The notes: a model not told the origin generated them from the sequence alone. DNA of 64,000 nucleotides from Ficedula albicollis (GCF_000247815.1 NC_021681.1:15018201-15082200); one strand, 5' to 3'. Shown: positions 1 through 14,200, counted from the stretch's first letter. Numbers and translations: made by a program.

Positions 1-545
1 CAGAAATTCCCCTTTCTCAGAACTCAGCAGCACCAGTGTCACCTCCTGCTTGGATTGTCTGGGCTCAAACTCAGAGCTCAGAATCCACCAGCTGGGTGAC
101 ATGGGTTAAACCACGATTCCTCAGCTCCCCACCCCAGCCTGCCAGCACTTCCCAGCCTGCCAGGAAGGTGTGGGAAGGACAAACACAGGGTAACTTTTGA
201 GGTCCTTTAAGCCTACATTTAATAGGGCTTTGCAAGTTAGATTTATAGACTAGCCCAGTTTCTCAAAATTATCCTGGCATGTGTTCTGCATCCTCATATT
301 TTCCTCCCTCTTGCACTCCTTCACTGCCTGACCCCACACTTAACCCATCTTGCCTCCCAAGAACAGGTCTTCCCATAAGGATTCAAGCCTGGTTTGGGAA
401 GGTTCTTGTGGCTTCTTCTCAATTCTTCTCACAGTTCTGGAATTTTCCCATTCATTTCTCAGTGGTGTCACATCTCTGAAGGAAAACAGGTCCAAGACAT
501 GAATGACATATTTAGCAGCTCTGGAGCTTTCCTCTTCTCCACCAT

Positions 546-683
546 CCCTGCTCATGATTTTGAACGCATCGCTTCTTCCATTTCAGAATTAGCCTGTGTT
601 AATCTGTCGGTCGTCCCTGCTCATGATTTTGAACGCATCGCTTGTTCCCTTTCAGAATTAGCCTGTGTTAATCTGTCGGTCAT
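546..683. repeat. Two-copy tandem duplication, 69-bp period
   Basis: The block starting ccctgctcatgattttgaac at 546 is repeated at 615 with only a few substitutions (for example cttcttcca versus cttgttccc). The two copies abut directly. The period is a multiple of three, so it appears as a repeated 23-residue stretch in one reading frame, but nothing suggests coding. Confidence 0.9.
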
Positions 684-2284
684 CTCCCACCCTGTCCTGT
701 GTTGTATCTCCTTCCCAACATTTCCTTTAATCAATATTCCCTCCAGACACACTAAGTGCAGTTCTTTTTATAAACCAATCTGCTCTCACCCAGGAGATCT
801 GACATTCAGACAAACTAAACGTCCCTCTTCATCTAAATAATTTAAGGGATCTGCATCCCTTATCAAAGACTAATGTATCAGGCACTGCCAACAAGGCACC
901 TTCATTGTTCTTCAGTGCACATTTGAAGTACATTCCCTGCTTGGCAGAAGAGCCATAGTGACTCAAAGATTTCTTCACAGAGCTGTTGCACCATAAAATA
1001 CACCAGCACAAGTCTCCCAACAGAATTAGTTGTGATCACCTGCCCCAATGTGCAGCCCAGCAAAAAGGGAAAATCACCCAGAATAGTCATGACCAGACAA
1101 TGTCTCATAATTGAGCTCATGTAAAATTTCCAAGACTTAAGGCTCCCCTCGTCTTCAGATAAATTTTGAATTAGCCTCCCTGATGAGATTACATTTTTCA
1201 TTTAACCAGGAATTTATGTCTTCAGCTTCCAGTCACCAAATATTACATATGCTCAGATAGTGGTGCCTTTGTTCTCAAAAAATCTCTTTCCCATTTGAAC
1301 TCTGAGAACATCACCTCTGACCTTTTTTTTTGAAAAGTTTAAGCTTGAGGCAGGTTTCTCCTTGCTTGTATTTCTGCACAAGCTGTCTTTGGAATAGTGT
1401 TTCTAAATGCTGGGTATCAGAGTGAGAACAAACTCCACCTACACAGATACACCCCACAGAGCTTTTCTGATGTCTTTCCCCCTCTCCTGCAAATGTGACC
1501 TCCAGGGCACAGCCTTTTGATCCTCTGTCCTTTCTCTGGTTGTGGATGGACACCAGCTCTGCACGACTGCTGCTGTCAGGGGAAGCTGAGATCTGCAACA
1601 GCTTCTGGGGACAAGCTCTGAGGCTGGTCCATTGAGGATAAGGGAAAAAAGCCAGAACTTGTGACACAGACAGCAGACTTTACATCCAAACTTTTCAGCC
1701 TGGACTGATGTCCATGACCTCTTTTCAAAGATAAGACTTTCAGGGAGGAGAAGCCATTAGTGGTGATCAGAGCTGTTTACTGTACACAGAGCTACAAGGG
1801 AAGAAAAATGAAATTTCTCCTTTCAGATGCTGACACCCAGGGTAACACCTCTTACAATTACATAAACAACTTACAAGGTGCTGGAAAAATTTTCCCGTGT
1901 CCTCATCATTCCCCCTGCCTGGGTGCACCACATCCACTGTAATAGTATTGAAAAAGATATCCACTAAGCATTATCCTGTCTTTAACAACAACAAATGTAA
2001 GTGCTGAGGAAAGTAGTCAGCACCAATCACTTTAGAAGAAACATTAATGGAATGAACTGCACAGAAAGAAAGCTGCTTCTTCACATTTGCTGAAAGCCCT
2101 GAAGCAAAAGGGTATATTTTCTTCCAGAGCTACAGGGCTGAAACAAAGTACTTTGCAGAGACAGAACAGCTGAACCAGAAGAATGAGAAAATTTTATGGC
2201 ATCTTCAGTTCTCACAGCCAACCTGCCCCACCTGAGGCCTTTCACTTCATAATTCTTCCACTGAAACTGAAGCTCTCCCAGTCA

Positions 2285-2420
2285 ATGTCATGCAAACAGA
2301 GACAGAAGAACAAGTCCAGCCCACTGGATGCAACTTGCATCCTTCTCTTTGCATGTCATGCAAACAGAGACAGGAGAACAAGTCCACCCCACTGGATGCA
2401 ACTTGCATCCTTCTCTTTGC
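2285..2420. repeat. Two-copy tandem duplication, 68-bp period
   Basis: The copies begin at 2285 and 2353 with atgtcatgcaaacagagaca and differ at only a few positions (gaagaac versus gagaac context, cagccc versus accccc). They lie head to tail with no spacer. Confidence 0.9.
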
Positions 2421-2890
2421 CATGAGGAGGGGCCAGGGATTGCCTGATGATCCTAAAATGTGGAAACATGGCTTTTGGTGAAATTATCTGCTATTTACTG
2501 AGAGGGAGACTTTCCATCATGACCAGGCAGAGCAAGGACTGCACTACTACTTTCAATCCTTTAATGTTAATGAAAGAGAACTGTTGCTGTCTAAACTAAT
2601 TAGGGATTTTTTCACTGTGCCATTTATATAGTAGGAGGAATTGTAATATAGCTTCATGATAGATAACTGTACTGCTGGAGTTCCCTTAGTTTGTCATTTC
2701 ATACAAAAGGATCTCAGCCACCATAAAATTAAATTTCTCCACATTGCAATTGTTCAGCAATGAGACAAACCAAATTTTCTGCTAATTGAATGCAGTGAGC
2801 TACTTACACATTCATAGCGAGCTGGTGCTTTCTGCACCATTGCGCTCTGACTCTGCAGGAGCCCTCCCAGCAGCAGCCTTGAGCCAGCAG

Positions 2891-4370
2891 AGCCGGCGTG
2901 GAGCCGGCACGGCCACCGAGTCACCCACAGAGCCGGCGTGGAGCCGGCACGGCCACCGAGTCACCCACAGAGCCGGCGTGGAGCCGGCACGGCCACCGAG
3001 TCACCCACAGAGCCGGCGTGGAGCCGGCACGGCCACCGAGTCACCCACAGAGCCGGCGTGGAGCCGGCACGGCCACCGAGTCACCCACAGAGCCGGCGTG
3101 GAGCCGGCACGGCCACCGAGTCACCCACAGAGCCGGCGTGGAGCCGGCACGGCCACCGAGTCACCCACAGAGCCGGCGTGGAGCCGGCACGGCCACCGAG
3201 TCACCCACAGAGCCGGCGTGGAGCCGGCACGGCCACCGAGTCACCCACAGAGCCGGCGTGGAGCCGGCACGGCCACCGAGTCACCCACAGAGCCGGCGTG
3301 GAGCCGGCACGGCCACCGAGTCACCCACAGAGCCGGCGTGGAGCCGGCACGGCCACCGAGTCACCCACAGAGCCGGCGTGGAGCCGGCACGGCCACCGAG
3401 TCACCCACAGAGCCGGCGTGGAGCCGGCACGGCCACCGAGTCACCCACAGAGCCGGCGTGGAGCCGGCACGGCCACCGAGTCACCCACAGAGCCGGCGTG
3501 GAGCCGGCACGGCCACCGAGTCACCCACAGAGCCGGCGTGGAGCCGGCACGGCCACCGAGTCACCCACAGAGCCGGCGTGGAGCCGGCACGGCCACCGAG
3601 TCACCCACAGAGCCGGCGTGGAGCCGGCACGGCCACCGAGTCACCCACAGAGCCGGCGTGGAGCCGGCACGGCCACCGAGTCACCCACAGAGCCGGCGTG
3701 GAGCCGGCACGGCCACCGAGTCACCCACAGAGCCGGCGTGGAGCCGGCACGGCCACCGAGTCACCCACAGAGCCGGCGTGGAGCCGGCACGGCCACCGAG
3801 TCACCCACAGAGCCGGCGTGGAGCCGGCACGGCCACCGAGTCACCCACAGAGCCGGCGTGGAGCCGGCACGGCCACCGAGTCACCCACAGAGCCGGCGTG
3901 GAGCCGGCACGGCCACCGAGTCACCCACAGAGCCGGCGTGGAGCCGGCACGGCCACCGAGTCACCCACAGAGCCGGCGTGGAGCCGGCACGGCCACCGAG
4001 TCACCCACAGAGCCGGCGTGGAGCCGGCACGGCCACCGAGTCACCCACAGAGCCGGCGTGGAGCCGGCACGGCCACCGAGTCACCCACAGAGCCGGCGTG
4101 GAGCCGGCACGGCCACCGAGTCACCCACAGAGCCGGCGTGGAGCCGGCACGGCCACCGAGTCACCCACAGAGCCGGCGTGGAGCCGGCACGGCCACCGAG
4201 TCACCCACAGAGCCGGCGTGGAGCCGGCACGGCCACCGAGTCACCCACAGAGCCGGCGTGGAGCCGGCACGGCCACCGAGTCACCCACAGAGCCGGCGTG
4301 GAGCCGGCACGGCCACCGAGTCACCCACAGAGCCGGCGTGGAGCTGGCACGGCCACCGAGTCACCCACAG
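2891..4370. repeat. 40-bp minisatellite, 37 tandem copies
   Basis: A 40-bp unit beginning agccggcgtggagccggcac and ending gagtcacccacag is repeated 37 times without a spacer. I see one variant base in the array, a C-to-T change in the last copy at about 4344 (gagctggcac). The unit contains two internal agccggc half-repeats. Because 40 leaves a remainder of 1 when divided by 3, all three forward frames stay open and give the same 40-residue peptide cycle in rotated order. That explains the very long predicted ORFs here, which should not be taken as genes. The homogeneity suggests recent expansion, active homogenisation, or a consensus-collapsed assembly. Confidence 0.97.
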
Positions 4371-4991
4371 AGCCGTCAGCATTGGCTGGGAGCGCAAGAT
4401 GCCACCCTGGTCTTGGTAGGGGCATGGGTTTCCTTTCCTTCCTTGAGACGCCCCAGCCTGTTCTCTTGGGAATGTTTTCTGGAGACTGCTCTCCTTGCTT
4501 TGCAGAAAAAGGACCAAACAACCTAAAACACCCCCTGTGATTCCTCCAGATCACCACTGGCTGAAGGTTATGGTTTGCTAGATCATTATCCTCCTGAACT
4601 TCAGAGCATAACTATTCAGAAACCTCTAACTTGCAGGTTTCTAAACACAATTCCTCATTGCCTGGCACTAAGTAAAAAGAGCAATTCAAGGTAGGACACA
4701 CTCCATGAATGCTTGTGCTTTGCCTTCCTTGCTGCAGTGGGGATGCTCTCTGGATTGATGTGAGCATTCCACAGAGCTCCATAATCCTCTCCCAACAGTC
4801 AAAGCAAAATACCCCCTTAAATACCAAATCTGTCTCTCTCTCTCTACATAATTGATTAGATTTCTCCAGTGTTTGACAGACTCTGATGTTAATTCTAGAC
4901 ACTCTTTCTTTAAAATCCTATCCCTCTCCTTGAGTTCTGTAACCTATGTTTGTCCAAGTTTCCTGGCCCTGTATTCCCTGGAGTTGTTAAC

Positions 4992-5123
4992 ATAACACTC
5001 AGTCTGTGGTCAGACCCAGTGAACTGCCAGTGCTTTGGTCCTGTTTTCTCACCTAATATAACACTCAGTCTGTGGTCAGACCCAGGGAACTGCCAGTGCT
5101 TTGGTCCTGTTTTCTCACAGGTT
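4992..5123. repeat. Two-copy tandem duplication, 66-bp period
   Basis: The copies start at 4992 and 5058 with ataacactcagtctgtggtc and are nearly identical; one clear change is cagtgaac versus cagggaac. They are directly adjacent. Confidence 0.9.
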
Positions 5124-7098
5124 ATCCTGCTTCATTCACCAGTCAATTACCCTTGCACATGAGTCTTTCAAAAGAAGAAAATGTGCCAGCTTTCATCTTT
5201 CCCATTATCTAAGAGCTAGAAGGTAATAAACAGAAGAACAAGACATAAGAAATGAAGCCAGCTCGTATCCGTACAGGGCAATTTTCATCCTGCCAGCTGC
5301 CAGGTAACCAGGGTCACACAACTGCATTCCTCAAATCTATTTCATATTCACTGTTGTCAAATTTTCCACATCAGTCTAAGTTCCAAGACTTCTTAATAAG
5401 CCACTTACAGCCCCAACTACAAGAATTATTCAGTTTAAAAATTTCCAGCTTTCATTTTCTGAAAGTACTTTTCTCATCTCCATGGTTGCACAGAGCAGCT
5501 TGAAGCAAGTATACATTGAACTCAAAATAACATATGTTTTTAAAAGCCTTATAATTTCAATCCTCTTATGATCTCTGAGTAATAGATTTGATATTTTTCA
5601 AAACTTACCTTCAGACAGATTGGATGTTAAATATGTGTCTGTGAGTCTGTACATACATGTGTACATGCCCATCTTTTCAGACACCATCTATCCAAAAGGA
5701 CATTGATGAAAATGAAGAGAAACATAGCAGTGCTTTCAAAGATTAATTTGGGAAGACACCCATTCCAGCTCTATATATTGCATTGTTAAGAATAGCAGCA
5801 ATTCACAATGCCTGAAAGCCCCAGAAAAATAGGCTGCTAAGAAAGTGTGCTGTCAGAGAAAAGCAGAGCAACTTCTAGTTGATTTACTGTGTGAGGAATC
5901 AAAAAGCAAGGGTTAAAGGCTGTCAGAAGCCAAAGCATCAGTTTTCTGTCCTCTAACAACTAACTTGGACAATACATTTGAGGTTTCTACAGGTACTGAG
6001 GTATCCAAACTTTTTCTCATAGCAAATTCCCCTGAATGACTGATATTGCTGTGGATCTATCCCTACTCTCCCTCTATTGAGAGAACAGGTATCAATATAA
6101 TGCAGTCCCACTTTCCCCACCTGTTCCAGAAACTGTCGTGCTGCTTGGTCAGTAAGTTGCCAGAAGGTCAATTGGATTCCTCAGAATTGAAAACTTGGGT
6201 CAGTTATTAATGATGGAATTAATTTTATGCACATTTCAGGGAAATGCATTCAGACATTTTGCAGCCCTTCATATCAAGGTCAGTTTTATTCTCCACATAC
6301 AAGGGTGAGCTCTGCTGAGATCTATGTGAGCTGCCAGCAGGACTGCTCACACTGGCCATCCATTAATCCACTGATTAGTTTAGTCACTCACAACATTCTA
6401 TTTCCACTTTATATTTTCACTATTGTCTTTTATACTTCCTGTATTCCAGGAGTATTATGGGGATCTTTTATTAACACATACACACAGGGATGAGATTTAA
6501 TCTCTTTAATTTATTATCTATTGTATTCCTAGTAAACCTTTCTTTGCAATATCCAGGCAGTACTCTGATGGTAAATCACTGTTGGAAGACAATACAGAAC
6601 TGCAAAGTATTTTTTTATTAAATGTTTTATTTTATTACTAACACTCTTCAAATGTCCTTAATATATTTTTCAAGCTGTTTTCATTTGGTGGTGAAATGGC
6701 TGATCCTTGAAAAGCTTTTGTCTTAGTGCTTAAACCAGTGAAATCTGTATTCACTCCTAGGTACACATTTCCCATGTTTCCAATAACAGAGATTATTGAC
6801 ATTTTCACTGGTTGCTATGGAGAGGGTCACTGCACACAGTTAGTAGCCTAGGAATTGAACATGTCCAAAGGGTCTCATGAAGGATGGCTTGGTCTTGCAA
6901 AAGGATTTTTAGCTTTGGCCAAGAGCTGACCTAGGATCTGTCATGGAGGGAACTGCATCTTCTAAAGGTAAGAAGTGAATGAATCAAGATCTTGTGGGGA
7001 AAGTCACACATTTCTTGAGCAGCGAAATCTGCGACTCCACAACCAGTGGAGCTCTCGGCCCCAAGACTCCAAAGGGGGCTTTACTCCCTGCAAGCCTG

Positions 7099-7133
7099 GC
7101 TCAGTACAAAGCAATCTCAGCTTTGTACTGAGC
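7099..7133. other. Perfect 14-bp inverted repeat (hairpin)
   Basis: The left arm GCTCAGTACAAAGC (7099-7112) and right arm GCTTTGTACTGAGC (7120-7133) are exact reverse complements around a 7-nt loop at 7113-7119. The stem is too short for a typical microRNA precursor, and the flanking bases do not continue the pairing. I see no gene nearby to which it could belong, so its role is unknown. Confidence 0.8.
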
Positions 7134-9857
7134 TTTTCCCCAGCACACAAAGCAATGCCCAGGAGGGCGTCCAGCTGAGCAGAGCTTCCCCACAGCCTGA
7201 GCTGCCATGAGGTTACACTGCACCTGCCCACAGCTGCTCGTGCCGTGCAAACCCTCGAGCCCAGTTCTTCCAGAACCATCTCAGGAGCCCTCTGAAAACT
7301 GGAGCCAGAGCTAAGCTGCCACCCTGTTTATTGATGAGCTGTTCTTCAGAGGGACTAAGTGAAATAACTGTTGGGAAAGACCTCACCAAACTGAGAGCAT
7401 TGGCTGGGCTCAGTGTGTTTTTGTCCCTTCTGGTACCCATTCTGACTGTCACTTTGCCACAATGCAGTATATTACTGATGTATTTCTATAAAGCAAGCTG
7501 AAAAATACTGGCATTATTCTGCACTGTTCTTGGAGTCTTTGGAGTGGAATTGTCTTTCCAAACTGCCTAGACCTTTTAGTTTGGTGTAGCACTATTTAGC
7601 AATCCTAAGGATTAGCCACCTCACAAAAGAAACAAACCTCCATATAAATTACTTCAGTTTTAATATGGTTTTTAGACCAGGATTTTTTTTTTTTATTGTA
7701 TGGCCAATATTTATCATATATGTGCACTTCCAGACTAAGTTTCTCTAATCTTTTCAAGCTCTGGTTTTCAAGATGAACTGTTTACTTAACAGCTACCATC
7801 ATAATTCCTACTAGGACTTCTTATAATTTATATATTTAATTTTTAACTGGCAAAAAGTAATTAAATGTCTTTTATGAGGCGTAAAAGCAACCAAAAGTTT
7901 ACAGAATTTAAACCCAGGAGTCCTGAGTCTTGTTCTGTGTCTTAAGCTCCAAGACCACAGCAGCCAAATGCAACAGACTCATTTTGCCATCAGCCTCCCC
8001 ATGGAGCTGGCAACTGTTCTAGGATGCCGCATTCTTAGCAAGCTTTGTTGCCAGCATGGTGTGTTCAAGGTTTCAGAAAGTTCAGGCCACACACTGAGCG
8101 AAGGGCTCGTCTGTGCTCTCCCAAGGGTATCTGCACAGCCCCTGCCTCCCTCTGCTCCGAGCCAGACAGAGCAAGCTGAAAGCTCTGTGCCTATGAAATT
8201 CAGCAACAAGACTCACTTTCAAGTGACACAACCAATTCTGAAATGTCAGAACAGCCCAGGAAATCAACTTTCAGATCAAGAATAGCTGCTGAGGGTGAAC
8301 CCCTGCAAGGCTGAAGTGATGGCACTCAAGAGTAGGTCATTTTCCAGAGACACAGCCAGGAGAGTTTCTCCTTTTCCCCTCCAAAGCTGACAGCCCACAT
8401 GGCCCAAAGAACCAAGGAACACTGAGGTGCAGAGCTCCCCACTGAGAACAACGAGCTGAAAGCTTTGGTTTCTGACCTGTGCCTTTTCACCCTCACCTTC
8501 CTGTTCCCTCAGATGAGAATCCAAAAAAACATTCAGATCCAGAAGAGGCTTTACCATAGAGACTAGGGAATGACAAGAACACATTTGCTTTTCCTCATTT
8601 CTAAATTCTGGTCTCCTAGTTATTTTTTATGCCCTGGCACCCCTGATACTCCCCAGTGCAACCCTGTGGTCCAGCCCACACATATCCCAGCAGCAAGCAG
8701 GGGAGTGGAGATGGTACCTGCCTAGGAAAGCATAAAGGTGAAGTGCAGGTTCACCCTGCCTTGGGTGATGGTGAACACCCCTCTTCCCATTAGGGCTATG
8801 ACTTGTTGGTGACTTGAAGTTAACTGTGAGTTGTCCCTGTCAGTCAGGTCACTGCAGCCATCTCCTACAGGCTGTAGCTGCAGCCCAGAGCAGCTGTGAC
8901 ACATGAACAGCAGCTGGTGGGAGGCATAGCTGTCCACACTCCAGGATTTGGGCAGCCCTGAGCACACCAGAGCTGGGAATAAAGCCCTTTCTCTGCCACC
9001 ACACTGAAATGGAGATCCACTTTTCCAAAAAACCCACAGATGGAACCGTGGCTATATGAATGCCTTCATTTCCCCTGCAAACACACCCTGTGCACACACA
9101 CAGCAGCTCTGCTGCCCAGGGCAGTGCAGACCCCAGGGTCCCCAGCAGCTGGGAAGAAAGATTATCCAGCCATGGGGCCCCGTGGGGACTGACCCCCCCA
9201 AAGAAGACCGGGTCCCTTGAATGTCCTTCTCCTGTGTGAAAAGCCTTTTCCCTGAAGTCATTTACAATATGAACACTGCTTCTGTCTGTTCTCTTCCTCC
9301 CCACAGAAAATCTCTGCTTTTAACAAAGACTTGGAAAGGGAGAGAGAAAAGGGCTGGACCTGTCAAAGGCTACTATTATTGCTGCCTCCTTGTGACAGGC
9401 ACAGAGGAAGGTGGCTGCTTAAATTTCTAAGACAGACAGACAATGATAGGTAGCAGATGGATGGACGGGCTCCTGCTGGGAGCAGACAATGAATTTCATT
9501 TTGTTACAGCACATTACTGCAGAAGGGGGATGATACTGCAGTATGTGTGCCAAGTTCCCTCCACTGGAATGGATCCTGCACAGACCAGACTCGCACACAG
9601 CAGAGATTTTATATATTAAACAGGAGAGAAAAAGGGCTGACTTACAGCCTTTGTCTTCAAAATACATTCACAGTAAAAACCTAATGGGGAAAGGAAGACT
9701 GTCCCACTTTTCGCAGCGCCAGGAGATGCTTTCGATATACCCAGTCCCTCAAGACGCTTCCCAGGTTTGCACAGAAATTGCTTTTCTGCTCAGCGGGGCA
9801 CGGGCGCTCATGGACAGAAAGTTGGGAGCGCCGGGCAGGCAGGGCTGATGGCACAGC

Positions 9858-10327
9858 AGGGACCCGACAGGGACATCGGGAAGGGACACAGGGCAGGGAC
9901 ATCGGGAAGGGACACACGGCAGGGACATCGGGCAGGGACACAGGGCAGGGACATCGGCGGGGACACCGGACAGGGACACCGGGAAGGGACACCGGGCAGG
10001 GACACACGGCGGCGACACCGGGAAGGGACACACGGCAGGGACATTCGGCGGGGACACCAAGCAGGGACACCGGGCAGGGACACCGGGCAGGGACATCGGC
10101 GGGGACACCAAGCAGGGACACCGGGCAGGGACATCGGGAAGGGACACACGGCAGGGACATCGGGCAGGGACACAGGGCAGGGACATCGGCGGGGACACCG
10201 GACAGGGACACCGGGAAGGGACACCGGGCAGGGACACACGGCGGCGACACCGGGAAGGGACACACGGCAGGGACATCGGGAAGGGACACACAGCAGGGAC
10301 ACCGGGCAGGGACACCGGGCAGGGACA
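9858..10327. repeat. 13-bp G-rich minisatellite, left part
   Basis: Degenerate units of the type GGGACAYCGGGMA follow one another, with occasional frame slips such as ggcggcgacacc. A higher-order repeat is also visible: about 148 bp beginning near 9896 recurs almost unchanged near 10128, an offset of 232 bp. The array runs directly into a pure G tract and resumes after it, so both flanks belong to one array. No coding role is likely; the long ORFs predicted on both strands come from the repeat and the G run. Confidence 0.95.
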
Positions 10328-11094
<767 letters not shown>

Positions 11095-11250
11095 CGGGGA
11101 CACCGGACAGGGACACCGGGCAGGGTCATCGGGAAGGGACACACGGCAGGGACACCGGGAAGGGACACACGGCGGCGACACCGGGAAGGGACACCGGGCA
11201 GGGACATCGGGAAGGGACACACGGCGGGGACACCGGGCAGGGGCACACGG
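11095..11250. repeat. 13-bp G-rich minisatellite, right part
   Basis: The same GGGACAYCGGGMA units seen left of the G tract resume immediately after it, including the variants gggacacacggca and gggtcatcgggaa. The array ends near gggcacacggcccc, where ordinary mixed sequence starts. Confidence 0.93.
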
Positions 11251-14200
11251 CCCCAGCTCCCTCCCATGCATTCCCCCCGTTTTCCAGCAGTCCCCTCGCT
11301 GTCCCAGCCGCCAGCCCCTGCTGTCCCCTTCCTGCCCATCCATCACCTCCAGTCAAGGTGAGGTGTGAGTGACACGGGGAAAGGCGGGGGGAGGACTTTT
11401 GCTCGAGTCATCCCAGGCACTGCAAGGCCTTTTAAATTATGTTGCCGGTTTGAAAATGGGTTTAGAGCCTTTCCATGGTAAATTTGAGTCTAGGCACGCT
11501 GCTCTCACTGCCTCTGAAATACGGTGTGTACACACACATAAATATCTCCAGGCTGCAGCCGAGCCCATCCATCCCCATCCCGGGGCTCCCTATTAGCTCC
11601 AATATCCTGGCACGTAGCCTAAAGACCTTTCAAGTGATGCATTTGGGAATGATTGGTTATTATCTATAAGAAAAATAATTCCCTGGGCTGGGGGAGGCAA
11701 CTCAGCAATGAAGACTAACATGATCCACCTTTTCCTGCTTTTCAGCTTCAGGATGTTCCCTAAATGACATACTTGCAGAGCACAGAGATGGGGAGTGCTC
11801 CTGGCCTGACCTGGAGAGCACCTCATCCACATCACGGCCAGCTAAACCATCCTGTTGAGGCTGTACTCCTCATATAAAAGCCCTTTAAGCACTAGGGCTC
11901 CTTTTCCATGTGTTTTGTGCTATTAGGATGCAAATCACCTGTGTCTCCCCTCAAACCTTAGAACCAAATCCATCTCCCACTGCAGCCCCTGCAATGTCAC
12001 TGATGGCCCCCGGCACTGGAGGCTGTGTCTCAGTACTTAGGACCAGCTAAATATCAGCTCTGTGACTCTCAGAATATTCCATGTCATTTAAAATATAAAA
12101 AATAAAATAAAAGGAGAGTGCTGTCCTCAGCGTAAGGAGTTAACTCCTTCAGCTCTGGAAAGTATTTTAATATTAAGGCAACTCATTCTAATAAGCTCAG
12201 AAATGCAAAAACGTGTAAGGCTAAAGGCAAGATGTGGGAGGGTACAGAGGTAAGGAAATTAACATGGAGCTCCTCCTGAATTCTTTTGCAATCTATTCCA
12301 AGCAAGATTGATCCCCTTCCTTCCCAGGAAAGGTCCAGCCCTTCTTTTCAAGTCCCCAGACCAACACACATCGCAGTATTTGAAACCTGCATCCCAGTCC
12401 CCTAGCCTGGCCAGCCTGGGAACAGTAGCTCTTGCTCCTGATTCCCACTGGTGAAGTTAACAGGGTGCTTTCTACAGGGAGCCTGAGGGGAATGAGCTTG
12501 GACATGCACTATCAGCACTATCATCCCACAGTGTGGGACACCAGAGGCTGGGCATTCCCTGGGAGGCTCCCCCACGTCACAGGGAGCACTGAGCAGGGCT
12601 GCACTGCAGGTCTTGGCTGGCCCTGTTTGCAGGGAGGGTGGTGCAGGTCTGTGCTCTCAGATGGATCTGGTGACCACGCTGCGATCTGCCCCACTCCAGT
12701 GACAGCCTGCACACCCCACAGTTTAATTACCAGCAGCTATATTGTTCTCCAGAGACCAAAGGCAGCTGCTCAGCTGCAGAGACTGCTCTGGCTTGCAGCA
12801 GAATTGAGTACTCCATGTGCACATCCTTTGAGCACATGTCCTACTTCCCCTGTCTTTGTCCACATTCCTGCAGAAATCTAACAGGCACTGAATACCAACA
12901 TCTAAAACAGCAGAAGGTCCATAGCTGCTTGAAAATTTTTGCTCTTCTTTCCCCTCATACATTGCCTGATCATTTGATCCCACTTTTGCTTTGTAATAAA
13001 GAGAATAAGGACAATGTTAAAGAAATGAGATGTGACGAGTGACCTTCCCTATAAACTCCATGGGCAGAAAACGAGGTTGAGCAGTAAATTAGAAAGTACC
13101 TGTCAGAGTTGCCCTTCCAGATCACTTGGAACCACAAGGGAGGAATTGCAGCTATCACCATGGTAATTCTGCAGACTCTATTTTATATTGACCTTAAGGT
13201 ACTACTGAGTGGATGGTGCTAGAAGTGAAAATGGGTATGGATGGAGTGGAACCATATGTACTGATTACCCTTCCTAAATAGACTATGAGATTCAGTGGGG
13301 AAAAAAAAACCTGCTTTTTTTTAGTGGCAGTGACCCCTAAGGGCAGAGGTGCCTGGATCCTCCCAGTGGTTCTCATTCTCACCAGAATGACAGAGGAGTT
13401 TGGCGTAATCTTGCAAATAAAATCTTCTACAAGACATCCATCACCAGTCAGTTTTAGTAGTCAAATTACAATAGGTGCCTCCCATTTCCATGCACAGCAA
13501 CCATTTCCATAAAATAATTAGAAAACATGAACTGAAGTTGCAATACTGTTTGACTTTTGGAAGGGTTATTTTAATTTTCTTGCTTGGCACAAAGATCTTT
13601 TAACTTGCAAGTTGAAGCAATTTATCTTCATGATGCCACCTGCTGACCACAGGGAAAAGGTCACTGCTGCTCCCAGTGACAGCATCCCAGCAGAACATCC
13701 TCTCTTAGCATTTCTCCTCCTCCTTTCCCTCTTTCAAGAGAAGGTCAAGCATCACCTCTCCTCCAGGGAGGAGTGACTTCTAACATTTCCTCTTTGCATT
13801 AGGAGCAGTTAATGGAAATGGTAATAAATCACCCTTCATGTTCTCATAAAGACAGATACAGGGAGCAAAGACCATCTGCCTGTCTGGACTCCCACAAGGA
13901 GCCATAGGATAAGGGGAAAAAATCATCTTCTTCACACAAACCTCAATTTTTAATTCACAGCATGACTGAAACTCCTAGTCCACTCCTCTTTCACTCCTGT
14001 CCTGGAGGAGATGCTGGGGAATCTTTTGTGTGGCATTGTCAGCTGTGCGTGTTACTATTGTTAGCTGTGTCGTAGCAGTGTGTCACTGCTCTGGACAGTC
14101 ACTGCACTCCAGACTCTCACAGACCCAAAGAGGGGTATGAAGAATTTATGATCTCAATGTAAAGGACAGGGTGGGAGTGGGAAAACTCACCTCAAATGGT

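Larger units (their letters stand above)
1..2890. other. Intergenic, no gene recognised
   Basis: No open reading frame here has the look of a real exon: the longest are under 150 codons, have no recognisable domain and no convincing splice borders. The base composition is ordinary mixed vertebrate intergenic DNA. Two short tandem duplications, listed separately, are the only clear structure. Confidence 0.6.
4371..9857. other. Intergenic, no gene recognised
   Basis: This block has scattered short ORFs in all frames but none with a recognisable domain. It contains a two-copy tandem duplication, a strong hairpin and several T- or A-rich stretches (for example around 7680-7700), and otherwise nothing I can assign. 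Confidence 0.6.

Noticed and set aside
394..840. 148-codon ORF with a repeated 23-residue block
   Set aside because: The repeat is a DNA-level tandem duplication like several others in non-coding sequence here; no domain or splice structure.
2891..4370. Regular 40-bp repeats as a CRISPR array
   Set aside because: The repeats abut with no unique spacers, and the rest of the window is vertebrate.
2786..4540. 584-codon and overlapping 542- and 493-codon ORFs as a repeat protein gene
   Set aside because: They are a by-product of a 40-bp tandem repeat without stop codons in any forward frame; all three frames encode the same cycle and there are no splice or promoter signals.
7099..7133. The hairpin as a microRNA precursor
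   Set aside because: The 14-bp stem is too short and pairing does not extend outward.
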